Below, piece by piece: positions 34,268-43,024 of a stretch of DNA of 64,000 nucleotides. The notes beneath the pieces were generated by a model. The model saw nothing but the letters and a program-made list of their open reading frames with translations, had not been told where the DNA came from and made no database searches. The DNA is from Micromonospora polyrhachis (GTDB taxonomy: Bacteria; Actinomycetota; Actinomycetes; Mycobacteriales; Micromonosporaceae), in assembly GCF_014203835.1 (NCBI RefSeq), contig NZ_JACHJW010000001.1, positions 6,336,501 through 6,400,500 of the forward strand. The letters are read 5' to 3'. The position numbers and the translations under genes are program-made. Within the stretch, counting starts at the first letter, position 1, and every line of letters begins with the position of its first letter.

Positions 34268-36532
34268 TCAGGTTTTGGTCAACCGATGGGTGAGGGCGGT
34301 GTGCCGGCGACCGGTGCCGGCGGTACGGACGGCGATGGCGATCGCCTTGCGGGAACCGACCAGGACGACGAGTTTCTTCGCCCGGGTGACGGCGGTGTAG
34401 AGCAGGTTGCGTTGCAGCAACGTGTAGGAACTCATCGTCAGCGGAACGACCACGGCGGGATATTCGCTGCCCTGGGACCGGTGCACCGTGATGGCGTACG
34501 CGTGCTGTAGCTCGTCCAACTCGTCGAATTCGTACGTGATGTCCTCGTCCTCGTCGGTGCGGACGGCGAGCTGCCGGTCGTCGGTGGAGAGTGCGGTGAC
34601 CACGCCGACGGTGCCGTTGAAGACTCCGGCGACGCCCTTGTCGTAGTTGTTGCGGATCTGGATGACCTTGTCGCCGACCCGGAAGACCCGGGCACCGTGC
34701 CGGCGTTCCGGCATGCCTTCCCGATGCGGGGCGAGTGCCTGTTGCAGGGTGAGGTTGAGGTTGCCGGCACCGGCCGGTCCCCGGTGCATCGGCGTGAGCA
34801 CCTGGATGTCGCGGGGATGCAGCTTGAACTTGCGGGGCACCCGGCGGGCGACGATGTCCACGACCAGTTCGCTGGTGGCTTCTGGATCGTCGACGGGGAA
34901 GAGGAAGAAGTCGGGATAGCCGTCGATCGCGGGCGCCTGACCGGCGTTGATCCGGTGGGCGTTGACCACCACGCCGGACTCCTGGGCCTGGCGGAAGATC
35001 TTCGTCAGCCGGACCCGGGGGATGGTCTCGGCGGCGAGTACGTCGCGTAGTACCTCGCCCGCGCCGACCGACGGCAACTGGTCCACGTCGCCTACCAGCA
35101 GTAGGTGTGCGCCGGGGGCGATTGCCTTGATCAGCTTGTTGGCCAGGATCAGGTCGAGCATGGACGCCTCGTCGACCACGATCAGGTCGGCGTCGATCGG
35201 GTTGTCCCGGTCGTGGCTGGGGTCGCCGCCGGGCCGTAGCTTCAGGAGGCGGTGCACGGTGGCCGCCGGATGACCGGTCAGTTCGGTCATCCGCTTGGCA
35301 GCCCGGCCGGTGGGGGCAGCCAGCACGATCTTCGCCTGCTTCGCCGCCGCCAACGTGATGATCGACTTGACGGTGAAGGACTTGCCGCAGCCCGGTCCGC
35401 CGGTGAGCACCGCGACCTTCGCGGTGAGCGCCAGCCGTACAGCCTGTTCCTGCTCGTCGGCGAGGTCCGCGCCGGTCCGGGTACGCAACCAGGCCAGCGC
35501 CTTGGCCCAGTCCACGTCGACGAAGGCGGGCATCCGGTCGTGGCTGGAGCGCAGCAGCCGGAGCAGGCTGCCGGCGAGTGCGCTCTCGGCCCGGTGGAAC
35601 GGGACGAGGTAGACCGCCGGGATGACGCCTCCCTCGACACTGGCGTTGGGCACCTCCTCGCGGATCACCCCCTCCTCGGCGACGAGATCGGCCAGACAGG
35701 TCTGGACCAGTTCCTTCGATACCTTGAGGATCTCGGCGGCGTCGGCGACGAGGTTCGGTTCGGGCAGGTAGCAGTGTCCGTTGTCGGCCGCCTCGGAGAG
35801 GGTGTACTGGATGCCGGCCTGCACCCGTTGTGGACTGTCGTGCGGGATGCCGACGGCCTGGGCGATGGTGTCGGCGGTCTTGAAACCGATGCCCCACACG
35901 TCGGAGGCGAGCCGGTACGGCTGGTTACGGACGATCGAGATGGAGCCGTCGCCGTACTTCTTGTAGATCCGCACGGCCAGGGAGGTGGAGACCCCGACCC
36001 CCTGGAGGAAGACCATCACCTCCTTGATCGCCTTTTGTTCCTCCCAGGCCACGGCGATCAGCTTCGTGCGTTTCGGACCGAGTCCGGGGACCTCGACCAG
36101 ACGATCGGCCTCTTCCTCGATCACCCGCAGGGTCTCCGCGCCGAAGTGCTCCACGATCCGGGCGGCCATCTTCGGCCCGATGCCCTTGATCAGTCCCGAG
36201 CCGAGGTAGCGCTCGATGCCCTGGATGGTCGCCGGCAGCACCGTCGTGTACGAGTACACCTCGAACTGCCGGCCGTACTTCGGGTGCGAACCCCAGCGGC
36301 CGACCAGTCGTACGCTCTCGCCGGGCTGGACGCCGAGCAGCGAGCCGACGACGGTGAGCAGGTCCGGGCCGGTGCGCTCGGTGGCCACCCGGGCGATGGT
36401 GTAACCGGTCTCCTCGTTGGCGTAGGTGATCCGTTCCAGCACCGCCTCCAGGACGACACCGGGTGGCCGAGCCGCAGGCGCCAGCGAAGATCCGGTAGCG
36501 GTCACCCCCACATCATGCAGTAGTCGGATCAT
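34268..36532 (-). CDS. recD2: RecD2-type ATP-dependent DNA helicase
   Basis: 754 residues, superfamily 1B 5'-3' helicase of the RecD2 kind (long N-terminal region, no RecBC). Residues about 25-100 form the OB-like N-terminal domain (LERITYANEETGYTIARV). Helix-hairpin-helix elements follow (YLGSGLIKGIGPKMAARIVEHFG, LVEVPGLGPKRTKLI). Motif I is VLTGGPGCGKSFTV, motif Ia APTGRAAKRM, motif II VVDEASMLD, motif III LVGDVDQLPSVGAGEVL, motif V VFNGTVGVV and motif VI YAITVHRSQGSEYPAVVVPL with NLLYTAVTRAKKLVVLVG. Start taken at the ATG at 36532; a GTG ten codons later is an alternative. Likely acts in DNA repair; no partner genes are adjacent. Confidence 0.92.
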   Translation of the reverse strand: MIRLLHDVGVTATGSSLAPAARPPGVVLEAVLERITYANEETGYTIARVATERTGPDLLTVVGSLLGVQPGESVRLVGRWGSHPKYGRQFEVYSYTTVLPATIQGIERYLGSGLIKGIGPKMAARIVEHFGAETLRVIEEEADRLVEVPGLGPKRTKLIAVAWEEQKAIKEVMVFLQGVGVSTSLAVRIYKKYGDGSISIVRNQPYRLASDVWGIGFKTADTIAQAVGIPHDSPQRVQAGIQYTLSEAADNGHCYLPEPNLVADAAEILKVSKELVQTCLADLVAEEGVIREEVPNASVEGGVIPAVYLVPFHRAESALAGSLLRLLRSSHDRMPAFVDVDWAKALAWLRTRTGADLADEQEQAVRLALTAKVAVLTGGPGCGKSFTVKSIITLAAAKQAKIVLAAPTGRAAKRMTELTGHPAATVHRLLKLRPGGDPSHDRDNPIDADLIVVDEASMLDLILANKLIKAIAPGAHLLLVGDVDQLPSVGAGEVLRDVLAAETIPRVRLTKIFRQAQESGVVVNAHRINAGQAPAIDGYPDFFLFPVDDPEATSELVVDIVARRVPRKFKLHPRDIQVLTPMHRGPAGAGNLNLTLQQALAPHREGMPERRHGARVFRVGDKVIQIRNNYDKGVAGVFNGTVGVVTALSTDDRQLAVRTDEDEDITYEFDELDELQHAYAITVHRSQGSEYPAVVVPLTMSSYTLLQRNLLYTAVTRAKKLVVLVGSRKAIAIAVRTAGTGRRHTALTHRLTKT

Positions 36533-36670
36533 CCGGTCCGGCAGGGGATCGCCGCCCTGTTGGCCGCCTTCAGGGCAGCCGTTGCGGGCCCCCTGGGGTC
36601 CGCCGTTACCCGGGTTGCTGCTGTTCGTCCCGTCAAGGTCCGGATTCAGGCTATCGGGGCAATTAGCTGC

Positions 36671-36737
36671 ATAACCCGACCACCTGCGAGTTTTACTCGG
36701 TTAGGGTCAACGCGAAAATCATCCCAACTCGGGTTAT
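36671..36737. promoter_or_regulatory. Three related sites upstream of the multicopper oxidase
   Basis: ATAACCCGA (36671-36679) is a perfect inverted partner of TCGGGTTAT (36729-36737). A third copy, ACTCGGTTAG (36695-36704), lies between them in direct orientation, 32 bp from the last. The cluster lies 64-130 bp before the start codon and looks like cooperative binding sites for one regulator. Confidence 0.5.
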
Positions 36738-36800
36738 AAGGAGCGGCCAGGGCTGCTCGCACACCAGTCGCGTCGCGTCGGCGGCAGAAGGTGGGACGAG

Positions 36801-38876
36801 ATGATCGCGCGCAGGCAATTGCTCATGGCAGGCGCTGCCGGTGGTGCCGCCCTGCTGCTGCCGCCCGGTAGCCGCCGGGCTTCGGCGGCGGGTCGGCGGA
36901 CGGCCCCCACGCTGGACCCCACCACCATTCCCAAGTACGTCACCAACCTGGTGGTCCCCGGGGTGATGCCCCGGCTCGAAACGTCCTCGCGCAATCCGGT
37001 CGACGAGTACCGCATCGGTGTCCGACAGTTCCGGCAGCAGGTGTTGCCGCCCGGCTATCCGACCACCGCCGTCTGGGGGTACGGATCGTCGGCACACCCG
37101 CGCAGTTTCGGCTTCCCGGCCTGCACCATCGAAGCCCGAGTGGACCGTCCGGTCCGGGTCACCTGGGTGAACGAGCTGGTTGACGCGAACGGGCGGTTTC
37201 TGCCGCACCTGCTGCCGGTCGATCCCACCCTGCACTGGGCCAACCCGGGTGGTGGCGTCGTCGGGCGGGACCGGCACGTACGGTTCACCTCCACTCCCGA
37301 GGGATACACCGGTCCCGTGCCGGTGGTCTCCCACGTACACGGGGCGCGGGTCCTGGAGGATGGAGACGGATACCCGGAGGCGTGGTACCTGCCGGTGGCG
37401 AGGAACATTCCCCGTGGGTATGCCACCGTCGGGTCGTACTACGACGAGTTCCACACCCGGTTCGCAGATCGGCACAAGGTGAGGTGGCGGCCGGGGTCGG
37501 CGACCTTCCAGTACGAGAACGAACAGCACGCGACGGCGCTGTGGTACCACGACCACGCCCTCGGTCTGACCCGGCTGAACGTCTACGCCGGACCGGTCGG
37601 GCTCTACCTGATCCGGGGTGGCCCGTCCGACCTGCCCGCCGGAGTCCTGCCGGCACCCGCGTCGGACCCGGTCAGTAGACGCCACGAGATCCCGATGATC
37701 ATTCAGGATCGCACCTTCCATCGCAGCGGTGCCCTGTACTACCCCGACCACCCCGATATCCCCGGGTTTGCCGGGCCCTACATCCCGGACAGTGACATAC
37801 CTCCGATCTGGACCGAGACGTTCCTGGGTAACACCATGCTGGTCAACGGCCGCACCTGGCCGAAGCTCGACGTGGAGCCCCGGCGATACCGGCTACGCAT
37901 CCTCAACGCCTGCAACGCCCGGTTCCTCCAGTTGCGGATCACGGCGAACCCGACCGCCCGCCGGGTCACCACCGCGCTGCCCTTGTGGCAGATGGGTGGT
38001 GACGGTGGTTTCCTGCCCGAACCGGTCGAGCACGAGGCGCTCCCGGTCGGCAACGGCGAGCGGGTGGATGTCGTCGTCGACTTCACCGGCGTGCCGGAGG
38101 GTACCGAGTTGTACCTGGTCAACGAGGGGCCGGACGGGCATTATCGGGGCGGTGAGCCGGGGCGGGACTTTGAGCCGGCAGACCAGAACACCACCGGCCA
38201 GGTGATGAAGTTCGTGGTCGGCGCACGGATCGAGGCCGACACCACCGTCCCACCGGACCGTCTCCAACTGCCGACCTTCACACCACTCGGTCCGGCCAAG
38301 ACGACCCGGCGACTGTCGATCAACGTGGTCCGTTCCGAGGTGCGGGGAGCCGGACCGGTGGGACACCTGCTCGGTCAGGTGGACTCCGATGGTCGGCGGG
38401 TGTTGCGCCGCTGGGGCGAGCAGGTCACCGAGACGCCCACCGTGGGCGTGACCGAGATCTGGGAGTTCCGCAACTTCACGCCGTACGCCCATCCGATCCA
38501 CATCCACCACATCCAGTTCCAGGTCATCGGTCGGGGACCGGACGGTCGGCAGCCCCCGGAGAGCTGGGAGACCGGTTACAAGGACGTGGTGATGACCTTC
38601 CCCGGCGACCGTACCCGGGTGAAGGTGCGGTTCGACCAGGTCGGCCGGTTCGTCTGGCACTGTCACCTGCTGGAACACGAGGACAACGAGATGATGCTGC
38701 CGTTCATCGTCGGCAACCCGGTTCAGCCGCTGGGCGCCCCCGGCACCGGCGACGGTGGTGCGATCGTCGACACCCGACCACCGCTCGGTGTGGTGGGCGC
38801 GGGACTGCTGGCGGCCTCGGCCCTGGGTGGGATCGTCCTGACCCGACGTCAGCGAGCCGACGAGCCATCGGTATGA
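36801..38876 (+). CDS. Tat-exported multicopper oxidase (CotA/bilirubin-oxidase-like), C-terminally anchored
   Basis: 691 residues. The start IARRQLLMAGAAGGAALLL is a twin-arginine signal. Copper motifs: VVSHVHGARV and ATALWYHDHALGLTRLN (type 2/3), then YAHPIHIHHIQFQVIG and VWHCHLLEHEDNEMMLPF (type 1, 2 and 3 ligands, with a Met axial ligand in DNEMM). The three cupredoxin domains fit CotA-type spore coat laccases. After the oxidase comes a Pro-rich spacer, one hydrophobic helix (LGVVGAGLLAASALGGIVL) and RRQRADE, so the enzyme is probably tethered to the membrane. It would oxidise phenols, metals or pigments. The nearby spore-pigment genes make a pigment or spore-coat role conceivable but unproven. 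The ATG has GGGACGAG upstream. Confidence 0.92.
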   Translation: MIARRQLLMAGAAGGAALLLPPGSRRASAAGRRTAPTLDPTTIPKYVTNLVVPGVMPRLETSSRNPVDEYRIGVRQFRQQVLPPGYPTTAVWGYGSSAHPRSFGFPACTIEARVDRPVRVTWVNELVDANGRFLPHLLPVDPTLHWANPGGGVVGRDRHVRFTSTPEGYTGPVPVVSHVHGARVLEDGDGYPEAWYLPVARNIPRGYATVGSYYDEFHTRFADRHKVRWRPGSATFQYENEQHATALWYHDHALGLTRLNVYAGPVGLYLIRGGPSDLPAGVLPAPASDPVSRRHEIPMIIQDRTFHRSGALYYPDHPDIPGFAGPYIPDSDIPPIWTETFLGNTMLVNGRTWPKLDVEPRRYRLRILNACNARFLQLRITANPTARRVTTALPLWQMGGDGGFLPEPVEHEALPVGNGERVDVVVDFTGVPEGTELYLVNEGPDGHYRGGEPGRDFEPADQNTTGQVMKFVVGARIEADTTVPPDRLQLPTFTPLGPAKTTRRLSINVVRSEVRGAGPVGHLLGQVDSDGRRVLRRWGEQVTETPTVGVTEIWEFRNFTPYAHPIHIHHIQFQVIGRGPDGRQPPESWETGYKDVVMTFPGDRTRVKVRFDQVGRFVWHCHLLEHEDNEMMLPFIVGNPVQPLGAPGTGDGGAIVDTRPPLGVVGAGLLAASALGGIVLTRRQRADEPSV

Positions 38877-38980
38877 CCAGGCGAGGGCGTACGGTAAGCG
38901 TGACCAGGCGAGGGCGCGTGGTCAGCCTGACCAGGCGAGAGCATGCGGTAAGCGTGACCAGACGGGACCGTGTGGTCAGC
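38873..38980. repeat. 27-bp tandem repeat, four units, at the 3' ends of the oxidase and SARP genes
   Basis: Units at 38873-38899, 38900-38926, 38927-38953 and 38954-38980 share TGACCAG near the start and end in GGTAAGC or GGTCAGC alternately, which suggests an older 54-bp duplication. The array starts on the oxidase stop codon and runs into the last codons of the convergent SARP gene. Confidence 0.92.
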
Positions 38981-39767
38981 GCGGGCGTGGCGGCCGTCGG
39001 CCGAGCGGGGCGAGAATGTGGTCGAGCAGGGCGCACATCGCGGTCGACGGTTCGAGCTGCAGGTCGCGCAGGATCAGGTCGCGGTAGACGTAGAAGGCGT
39101 GCAGCGCCTCGTACGCGTTGCCCTCGGCCAGGTGCACCTCGACGATCAACCGATGCGGTGTCTCCCGCAACGGTTCGGTCCGCATCGCCTCGATCGCGGC
39201 CTGTAACGCCTCGCCGTGCTGACCCGCCCGTAGGTAGGCCCGAGCCACCTCCTCCAGGGTGTGTAGTCGCAACTGGCGCAGGCGCTCCCGTTCCAGTAGC
39301 ACCCAGTCGTCGTACCAGCCGGGCAGCAGGTCGTGCCGGCCGGCGCTGAGCACCGCGCCCGCCCGGCGAGGGTCCCCACCGTCGCGCACCCAGGCGGCGG
39401 TACGCACCAGGTCGTCAACGTCCACCTCGACGTTCGGGTCGAGGCGGACCGTGTCGCCGGTGACCAGCATCGGGCAGTACGCGTGCCGCCGCAGCCGCCA
39501 CAGGGCGGTACGTAGGCAGGACAACGCCCGGTCCTCGGAGGCGTCCGGCCAGAGCAGCCCGGCCAGATGGGTCCGGGTCGCGTCCGGCCGCAGCCCGATC
39601 AGCGCGATGGCCCGTTGTAGGCCCCGCGGTACGGACGTCGGTTTCCCCCCGGTCAGCAGCCGAAAGCCGTCGAGGAGGAAGAGTTGGGTGGGCCGGGATC
39701 GGGAGGTGACGCCGCCGGTCGGTCGGCGTGGGGCGGGAGCCGGCGTGCTGCTGCCCTCAGAGGTCAC
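38976..39767 (-). CDS. SARP-family (OmpR-type DNA-binding plus BTAD) transcriptional activator
   Basis: 263 residues, the small SARP architecture (as ActII-ORF4 and RedD). The N-terminal winged helix is at about 25-115 (LFLLDGFRLLTGGKPTSVPR, LAGLLWPDASEDRALSCLRTALWRLRR, LVTGDTVRLDPNVEVDVDDL). The bacterial transcriptional activator domain (BTAD) is at about 118-255 (LPGWYDDWVLLERERLRQLRLHTLEEVARAYLRAGQHGEAL, EPLRETPHRLIVEVHLAEGN, YRDLILRDLQLEPS). The GTG at 39767 has AGGGGG upstream; the frame stays open further upstream through low-complexity sequence. Divergent from the polyketide operon and its probable pathway-specific activator. Confidence 0.88.
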   Translation of the reverse strand: MTSEGSSTPAPAPRRPTGGVTSRSRPTQLFLLDGFRLLTGGKPTSVPRGLQRAIALIGLRPDATRTHLAGLLWPDASEDRALSCLRTALWRLRRHAYCPMLVTGDTVRLDPNVEVDVDDLVRTAAWVRDGGDPRRAGAVLSAGRHDLLPGWYDDWVLLERERLRQLRLHTLEEVARAYLRAGQHGEALQAAIEAMRTEPLRETPHRLIVEVHLAEGNAYEALHAFYVYRDLILRDLQLEPSTAMCALLDHILAPLGRRPPRPR

Positions 39768-40285
39768 GGCTGAACCCCCTGCACCGGAACCTTGTCCCGA
39801 ACTCTGTCCCGGCAGTACGCCCGGGAGGCTGTCCTCACGGGGACGCCCGCTATCGCGAGAGCTGACGAAGAGTAGCAAGTTTAGTTACGCTAAGTCAATC
39901 TATGTCTCTGTCGGGGAACGCCGCTTGACTGCCTGACAGTGGATCGAGGATCCGATGGACGTGCTGGTCAGGGTCGAGTTGACGTGATGTCGAGCGTGCT
40001 CCAGGGGCGCGGAGGCGGCGCACTGAACGGAAAACCTTCTTACTCTGCGTATCCATTTTGGTGAGGTCTTCACCCGCTGTGGGCCGGGCTCGGCACCGCC
40101 GCGTCACCGCCGCGTCACCACCGTGCCGACGCCGGTGGCTGGTCCGTGACAGACCGATGACGGTGCCCCGCGCATCGTGGCCACTGCCCGTCCGAGTGGG
40201 TCGATGGTGGAACCGGCCTGGGGACTGCCCAGGTGCCGCGCGTCGACCGGAGCCGGTCTGCGTACCGGCCGTTGGGAGGTCACGG
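39768..40285. promoter_or_regulatory. Divergent control region between the SARP gene and the polyketide operon
   Basis: A 518-bp stretch without a convincing gene. It holds an AT-richer patch at about 39873-39905. Three TCGAG pentamers lie at 39944, 39974 and 39990, the core of the heptamers bound by SARP proteins, although their 30- and 16-bp spacing is not the regular 11 or 22 bp. A second AT-richer patch (about 40025-40060) may hold the operon promoter. No clear -35/-10 pair was identified. Confidence 0.45.
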
Positions 40286-40630
40286 ATGCATCGCTCACTG
40301 ATCGTCGCCAAGGTCGCTCCCGGCATGGAACAGCAGGTGGCGCAGATCTTCGCTGAATCGGATGAGACGGAGCTGCCCGGCATCGTCGGCGTACGACATC
40401 GGTCCCTGTACCGGCTCGACGACCTGTACGTCCACCTCGTGGAGACCGCACAGCCGAGCGGCCCCGCCCTGGCGGCGGCGCGGGCCCACCCCGAGTTCGT
40501 CCGGATCAGCGAGCGACTGTTGCCCTACATTTCGCCGTACCTGGCGACCTGGCGCTCGCCCCAGGACGCGGTGGCCCAGTGCTTCTACCACTGGGACGCG
40601 CCGGTCGTGACCACCGGGAGCGGACGATGA
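40286..40630 (+). CDS. TcmI-family type II polyketide cyclase
   Basis: 114 residues, a small ferredoxin-like fold cyclase. Motifs [65 protein letters not shown] and the final [12 protein letters not shown] are those of the TcmI/WhiE-type cyclases that close a later ring of an aromatic polyketide. First gene of the operon; the ATG has GGGAGG 7 nt upstream. Its stop overlaps the start of the next gene by 4 bp (ATGA, 40627-40630). The in-frame open sequence upstream of the ATG is not coding. Confidence 0.9.
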   Translation: MHRSLIVAKVAPGMEQQVAQIFAESDETELPGIVGVRHRSLYRLDDLYVHLVETAQPSGPALAAARAHPEFVRISERLLPYISPYLATWRSPQDAVAQCFYHWDAPVVTTGSGR

Positions 40631-42552
40631 CCGCCACCCCGGTCGAGCATTCCCAACCCTGGCTGCGTTGCGCCGGCTGCGCGACGCTGCTCTACCGCAA
40701 ACGGCTCCGGCGCAACCTCGACGTGTGTCCCGAGTGTGGGGACCATCGACGGTTGGACGCGGGAGAACGGATCCGACAACTGGTCGACCCCGACACCTTC
40801 CAACCGTTGCCGAACGAGGCGGCGCAGGTCGACCCGGTCGGCTTCGTCGACTCGGTGCCGTATCCGCAGCGACTGGCCGCAGCCCGAGTCGACACCGGGC
40901 TGACCGAGGCGGTGCTCTGCGGAGAGGCCGACATCGACGGATACCCCGTGGTTCTCGCGGTGATGGACTTCCGGTTCCTCGGCGGCAGCCTGGGCTCGGC
41001 CGTTGGCGAGCTGATCATCTGCGCCGCTGAACGGGCACTGGCGCTCCGTCGGCCCCTGCTGCTGGTCACCGCCTCCGGTGGTGCCCGGATGCAGGAGGGA
41101 GCCCTGGCCCTGATGCAGATGGCGGCCGTCAGTCAGGCCATCGCCGGGCTGCGCGAGGCGGGCGTGCTCACCGTCAGCGTCATCACCGACCCGACCTTCG
41201 GTGGGGTGGCCGCTTCGTTCGCCACCAACACCGATGTGGTGGTGGCCGAGACAGGGGCCCGGATGGGCTTCGCCGGCCCCCGGGTGATTCGTCAGACCCT
41301 CCGCCAGCCGCTGCCCGAGGGATTCCAGACCGCCGAGTTCCTGCTGCGGCACGGGCAGGTGGACATGGTGGTCGAGCGGCGCGCCCTACGGAGTCGACTC
41401 GTGCCGCTGCTCGCCGCCGGGTACGCCGCCGGGTACGTCGCCCGTCGTACCGGAAGCGTCGAGCGGCATAACGTCACTGGAGGCGTCGAGCGGCATAACG
41501 TCACCGGAGGCGTCGAACGGCATAACGTCACCGGAGGCGTCGACCGGCGCAGCGTCACCGATGGTGGCGACCGGCTGAGGGCGGAGTCCATCCTGGTCAC
41601 CGACCCCGGGCGGATCTCCGAGCGAGACGCGTGGCAGGGCGTCCAGGCGGCCCGGAACACCGGTCGTCCGACCACCCTCGACTATCTGGCCACCACCTTC
41701 GACAGCTTCATCGAACTGCACGGTGACCGGCTCGGGGCCGACTGCCCGGCGATCGTCGCCGGCCTGGCCCGGCTCGGAGACCTGCACCTGGCCGTGGTCG
41801 GCCACCAGAAGGGACACCACACCAGGGAATTGCTGGCCCGCAACTTCGGGATGCCCACCCCGGCCGGTTACCGCAAGGCGCAACGGGTCATGCGACTGGC
41901 CGTCCGGCTCGGGCTGCCCGTGGTGACACTGATCGACACGCCGGGGGCGTACCCCGGGATCGAGGCGGAGGAGCACGGCCAGGCCGCCGCGATCGCCGAC
42001 AGCATCCTGAGCATGACCGGTTTGGCGACCCCGGTCGTCGCGGTGGTCACCGGAGAGGGCGGCAGCGGCGGTGCTCTTGCGTTGGCCGTCGCCGACCGGG
42101 TGCTGATGTTGCAGAACGCCGTCTACTCGGTGATCAGCCCGGAGGGTTGCGCCGCCATCCTGTGGAACGATCCGACCGCCACGCCCCGGGCGGCCCGCGC
42201 GTTGCGGGTCACCGCCCCCGAGTTGCTGCGGCTCGGCATCACCGACGCGGTGGTCCCGGAGCCGTCCGGCGGGGCGCATTGCGACCCGCTCGGCGCCGCC
42301 GAGCTGCTGCGCCAGGCGCTCGAAGAGGCCCTGGCGCCGCTGTTGGCAGTGCCCGCCGTGACGCTGGTCCAGCAGCGTCGGCAGCGCTTCCGGCGATACG
42401 GTGCCTCGGCCCGTCCCGTCCGGCCCAATCCACCCACTGTGGCGGTGCCCAATCCATCCACTGTGCCGGTGCCCGCCCCGTCGCCGGTGCCGCCGCCGTT
42501 CGCTCCGCAGTCGGCGGGGCCGCCGGTGCCGACCGGGGTGGGGTCCCGATGA
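40627..42552 (+). CDS. accDA: Fused acetyl-CoA carboxylase carboxyltransferase (AccD-AccA)
   Basis: 641 residues. The beta half (AccD, about 1-275) has the zinc finger C15-x2-C18 and C34-x2-C37, [35 protein letters not shown] and [18 protein letters not shown]. The alpha half (AccA, about 330-580) has [67 protein letters not shown] and [38 protein letters not shown]. The two are joined by a linker of VERHNVTGG repeats. The C-terminus is a Pro-rich tail. With the following BCCP and biotin carboxylase it would make malonyl-CoA for the polyketide synthase. Translationally coupled at both ends (ATGA). Confidence 0.93.
   Translation: MTATPVEHSQPWLRCAGCATLLYRKRLRRNLDVCPECGDHRRLDAGERIRQLVDPDTFQPLPNEAAQVDPVGFVDSVPYPQRLAAARVDTGLTEAVLCGEADIDGYPVVLAVMDFRFLGGSLGSAVGELIICAAERALALRRPLLLVTASGGARMQEGALALMQMAAVSQAIAGLREAGVLTVSVITDPTFGGVAASFATNTDVVVAETGARMGFAGPRVIRQTLRQPLPEGFQTAEFLLRHGQVDMVVERRALRSRLVPLLAAGYAAGYVARRTGSVERHNVTGGVERHNVTGGVERHNVTGGVDRRSVTDGGDRLRAESILVTDPGRISERDAWQGVQAARNTGRPTTLDYLATTFDSFIELHGDRLGADCPAIVAGLARLGDLHLAVVGHQKGHHTRELLARNFGMPTPAGYRKAQRVMRLAVRLGLPVVTLIDTPGAYPGIEAEEHGQAAAIADSILSMTGLATPVVAVVTGEGGSGGALALAVADRVLMLQNAVYSVISPEGCAAILWNDPTATPRAARALRVTAPELLRLGITDAVVPEPSGGAHCDPLGAAELLRQALEEALAPLLAVPAVTLVQQRRQRFRRYGASARPVRPNPPTVAVPNPSTVPVPAPSPVPPPFAPQSAGPPVPTGVGSR
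41458..41565 (+). repeat. 27-bp in-frame tandem repeat in the AccD-AccA linker
   Basis: Three near-identical units (41458-41484, 41485-41511, 41512-41538) encode VERHNVTGG; a fourth (41539-41565) is degenerate, VDRRSVTDG. The units lie in the inter-domain linker, residues about 278-313. Confidence 0.95.
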
Positions 42553-43007
42553 GCAGCGAGCCAGCCGGTGGGGAGCTCCTGGTCCAGTTACGCCAGCAGG
42601 CCCGCCAACTCGTGGCCGAGGTGGCTGGACCGTTGCGTCGACTCAGCATGCGCAGTGGTGACGCGGTGGTGGAGATCGAGTGGCATGCGGCCGGGGCCAT
42701 GCCAGTCCCGGCGGCGGCCGGGTCGGCTCCGCTGGCCGTACCGGAGGCCCAAGCCCACACCGAGGGGCGGGCCATGGTCGTCTCTCCGATCGTCGGCACC
42801 TTCTATCGCGCCCCGGAGCCCGGTGCGGCACCCTTCGTCGAGGTCGGCGACGTGGTCGAGGCCGGTCAGGTGATCGGAATCGTCGAGGCGATGAAGCTGA
42901 TGAACCACATCACCGCGGAGCAGGCCGGCAAGGTCGCCGAGGTGCTGGTCCGCGACGGCGAACCGGTCGAGTTCGAACAGGCGCTGGTCGCCCTGGTTCC
43001 CGCCTGA
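42549..43007 (+). CDS. accB: Biotin carboxyl carrier protein of the pathway acetyl-CoA carboxylase
   Basis: 152 residues. A helical N-terminus ([20 protein letters not shown]) and an Ala/Pro linker lead to the lipoyl-like biotinyl domain from about 76: [25 protein letters not shown], then [11 protein letters not shown] with biotinylated Lys116, and a closing [17 protein letters not shown]. It carries the carboxyl group from the biotin carboxylase to the AccD-AccA fusion. The start codon overlaps the AccD-AccA stop (ATGA, 42549-42552). Confidence 0.93.
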   Translation: MSSEPAGGELLVQLRQQARQLVAEVAGPLRRLSMRSGDAVVEIEWHAAGAMPVPAAAGSAPLAVPEAQAHTEGRAMVVSPIVGTFYRAPEPGAAPFVEVGDVVEAGQVIGIVEAMKLMNHITAEQAGKVAEVLVRDGEPVEFEQALVALVPA

Positions 43008-43024
43008 GTCCGAGGACGGCCTCG

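Noticed and set aside
33972-35897. A 641-codon minus-strand open frame
   Set aside because: A frame-shifted shadow of RecD2: extreme Arg/Pro/Gly content, and the true frame carries all the helicase motifs.
35252-36523. A 423-codon plus-strand open frame
   Set aside because: Antisense to RecD2, no domain.
38873-38980. CRISPR-like array
   Set aside because: The units are directly adjacent 27-bp tandem repeats without spacers, and no cas genes are in the window.
38873-39349. ORF starting in an ATGA overlap with the multicopper oxidase stop
   Set aside because: It reads through the 27-bp repeat array and then antisense to the SARP gene; Arg-rich and without a credible product.
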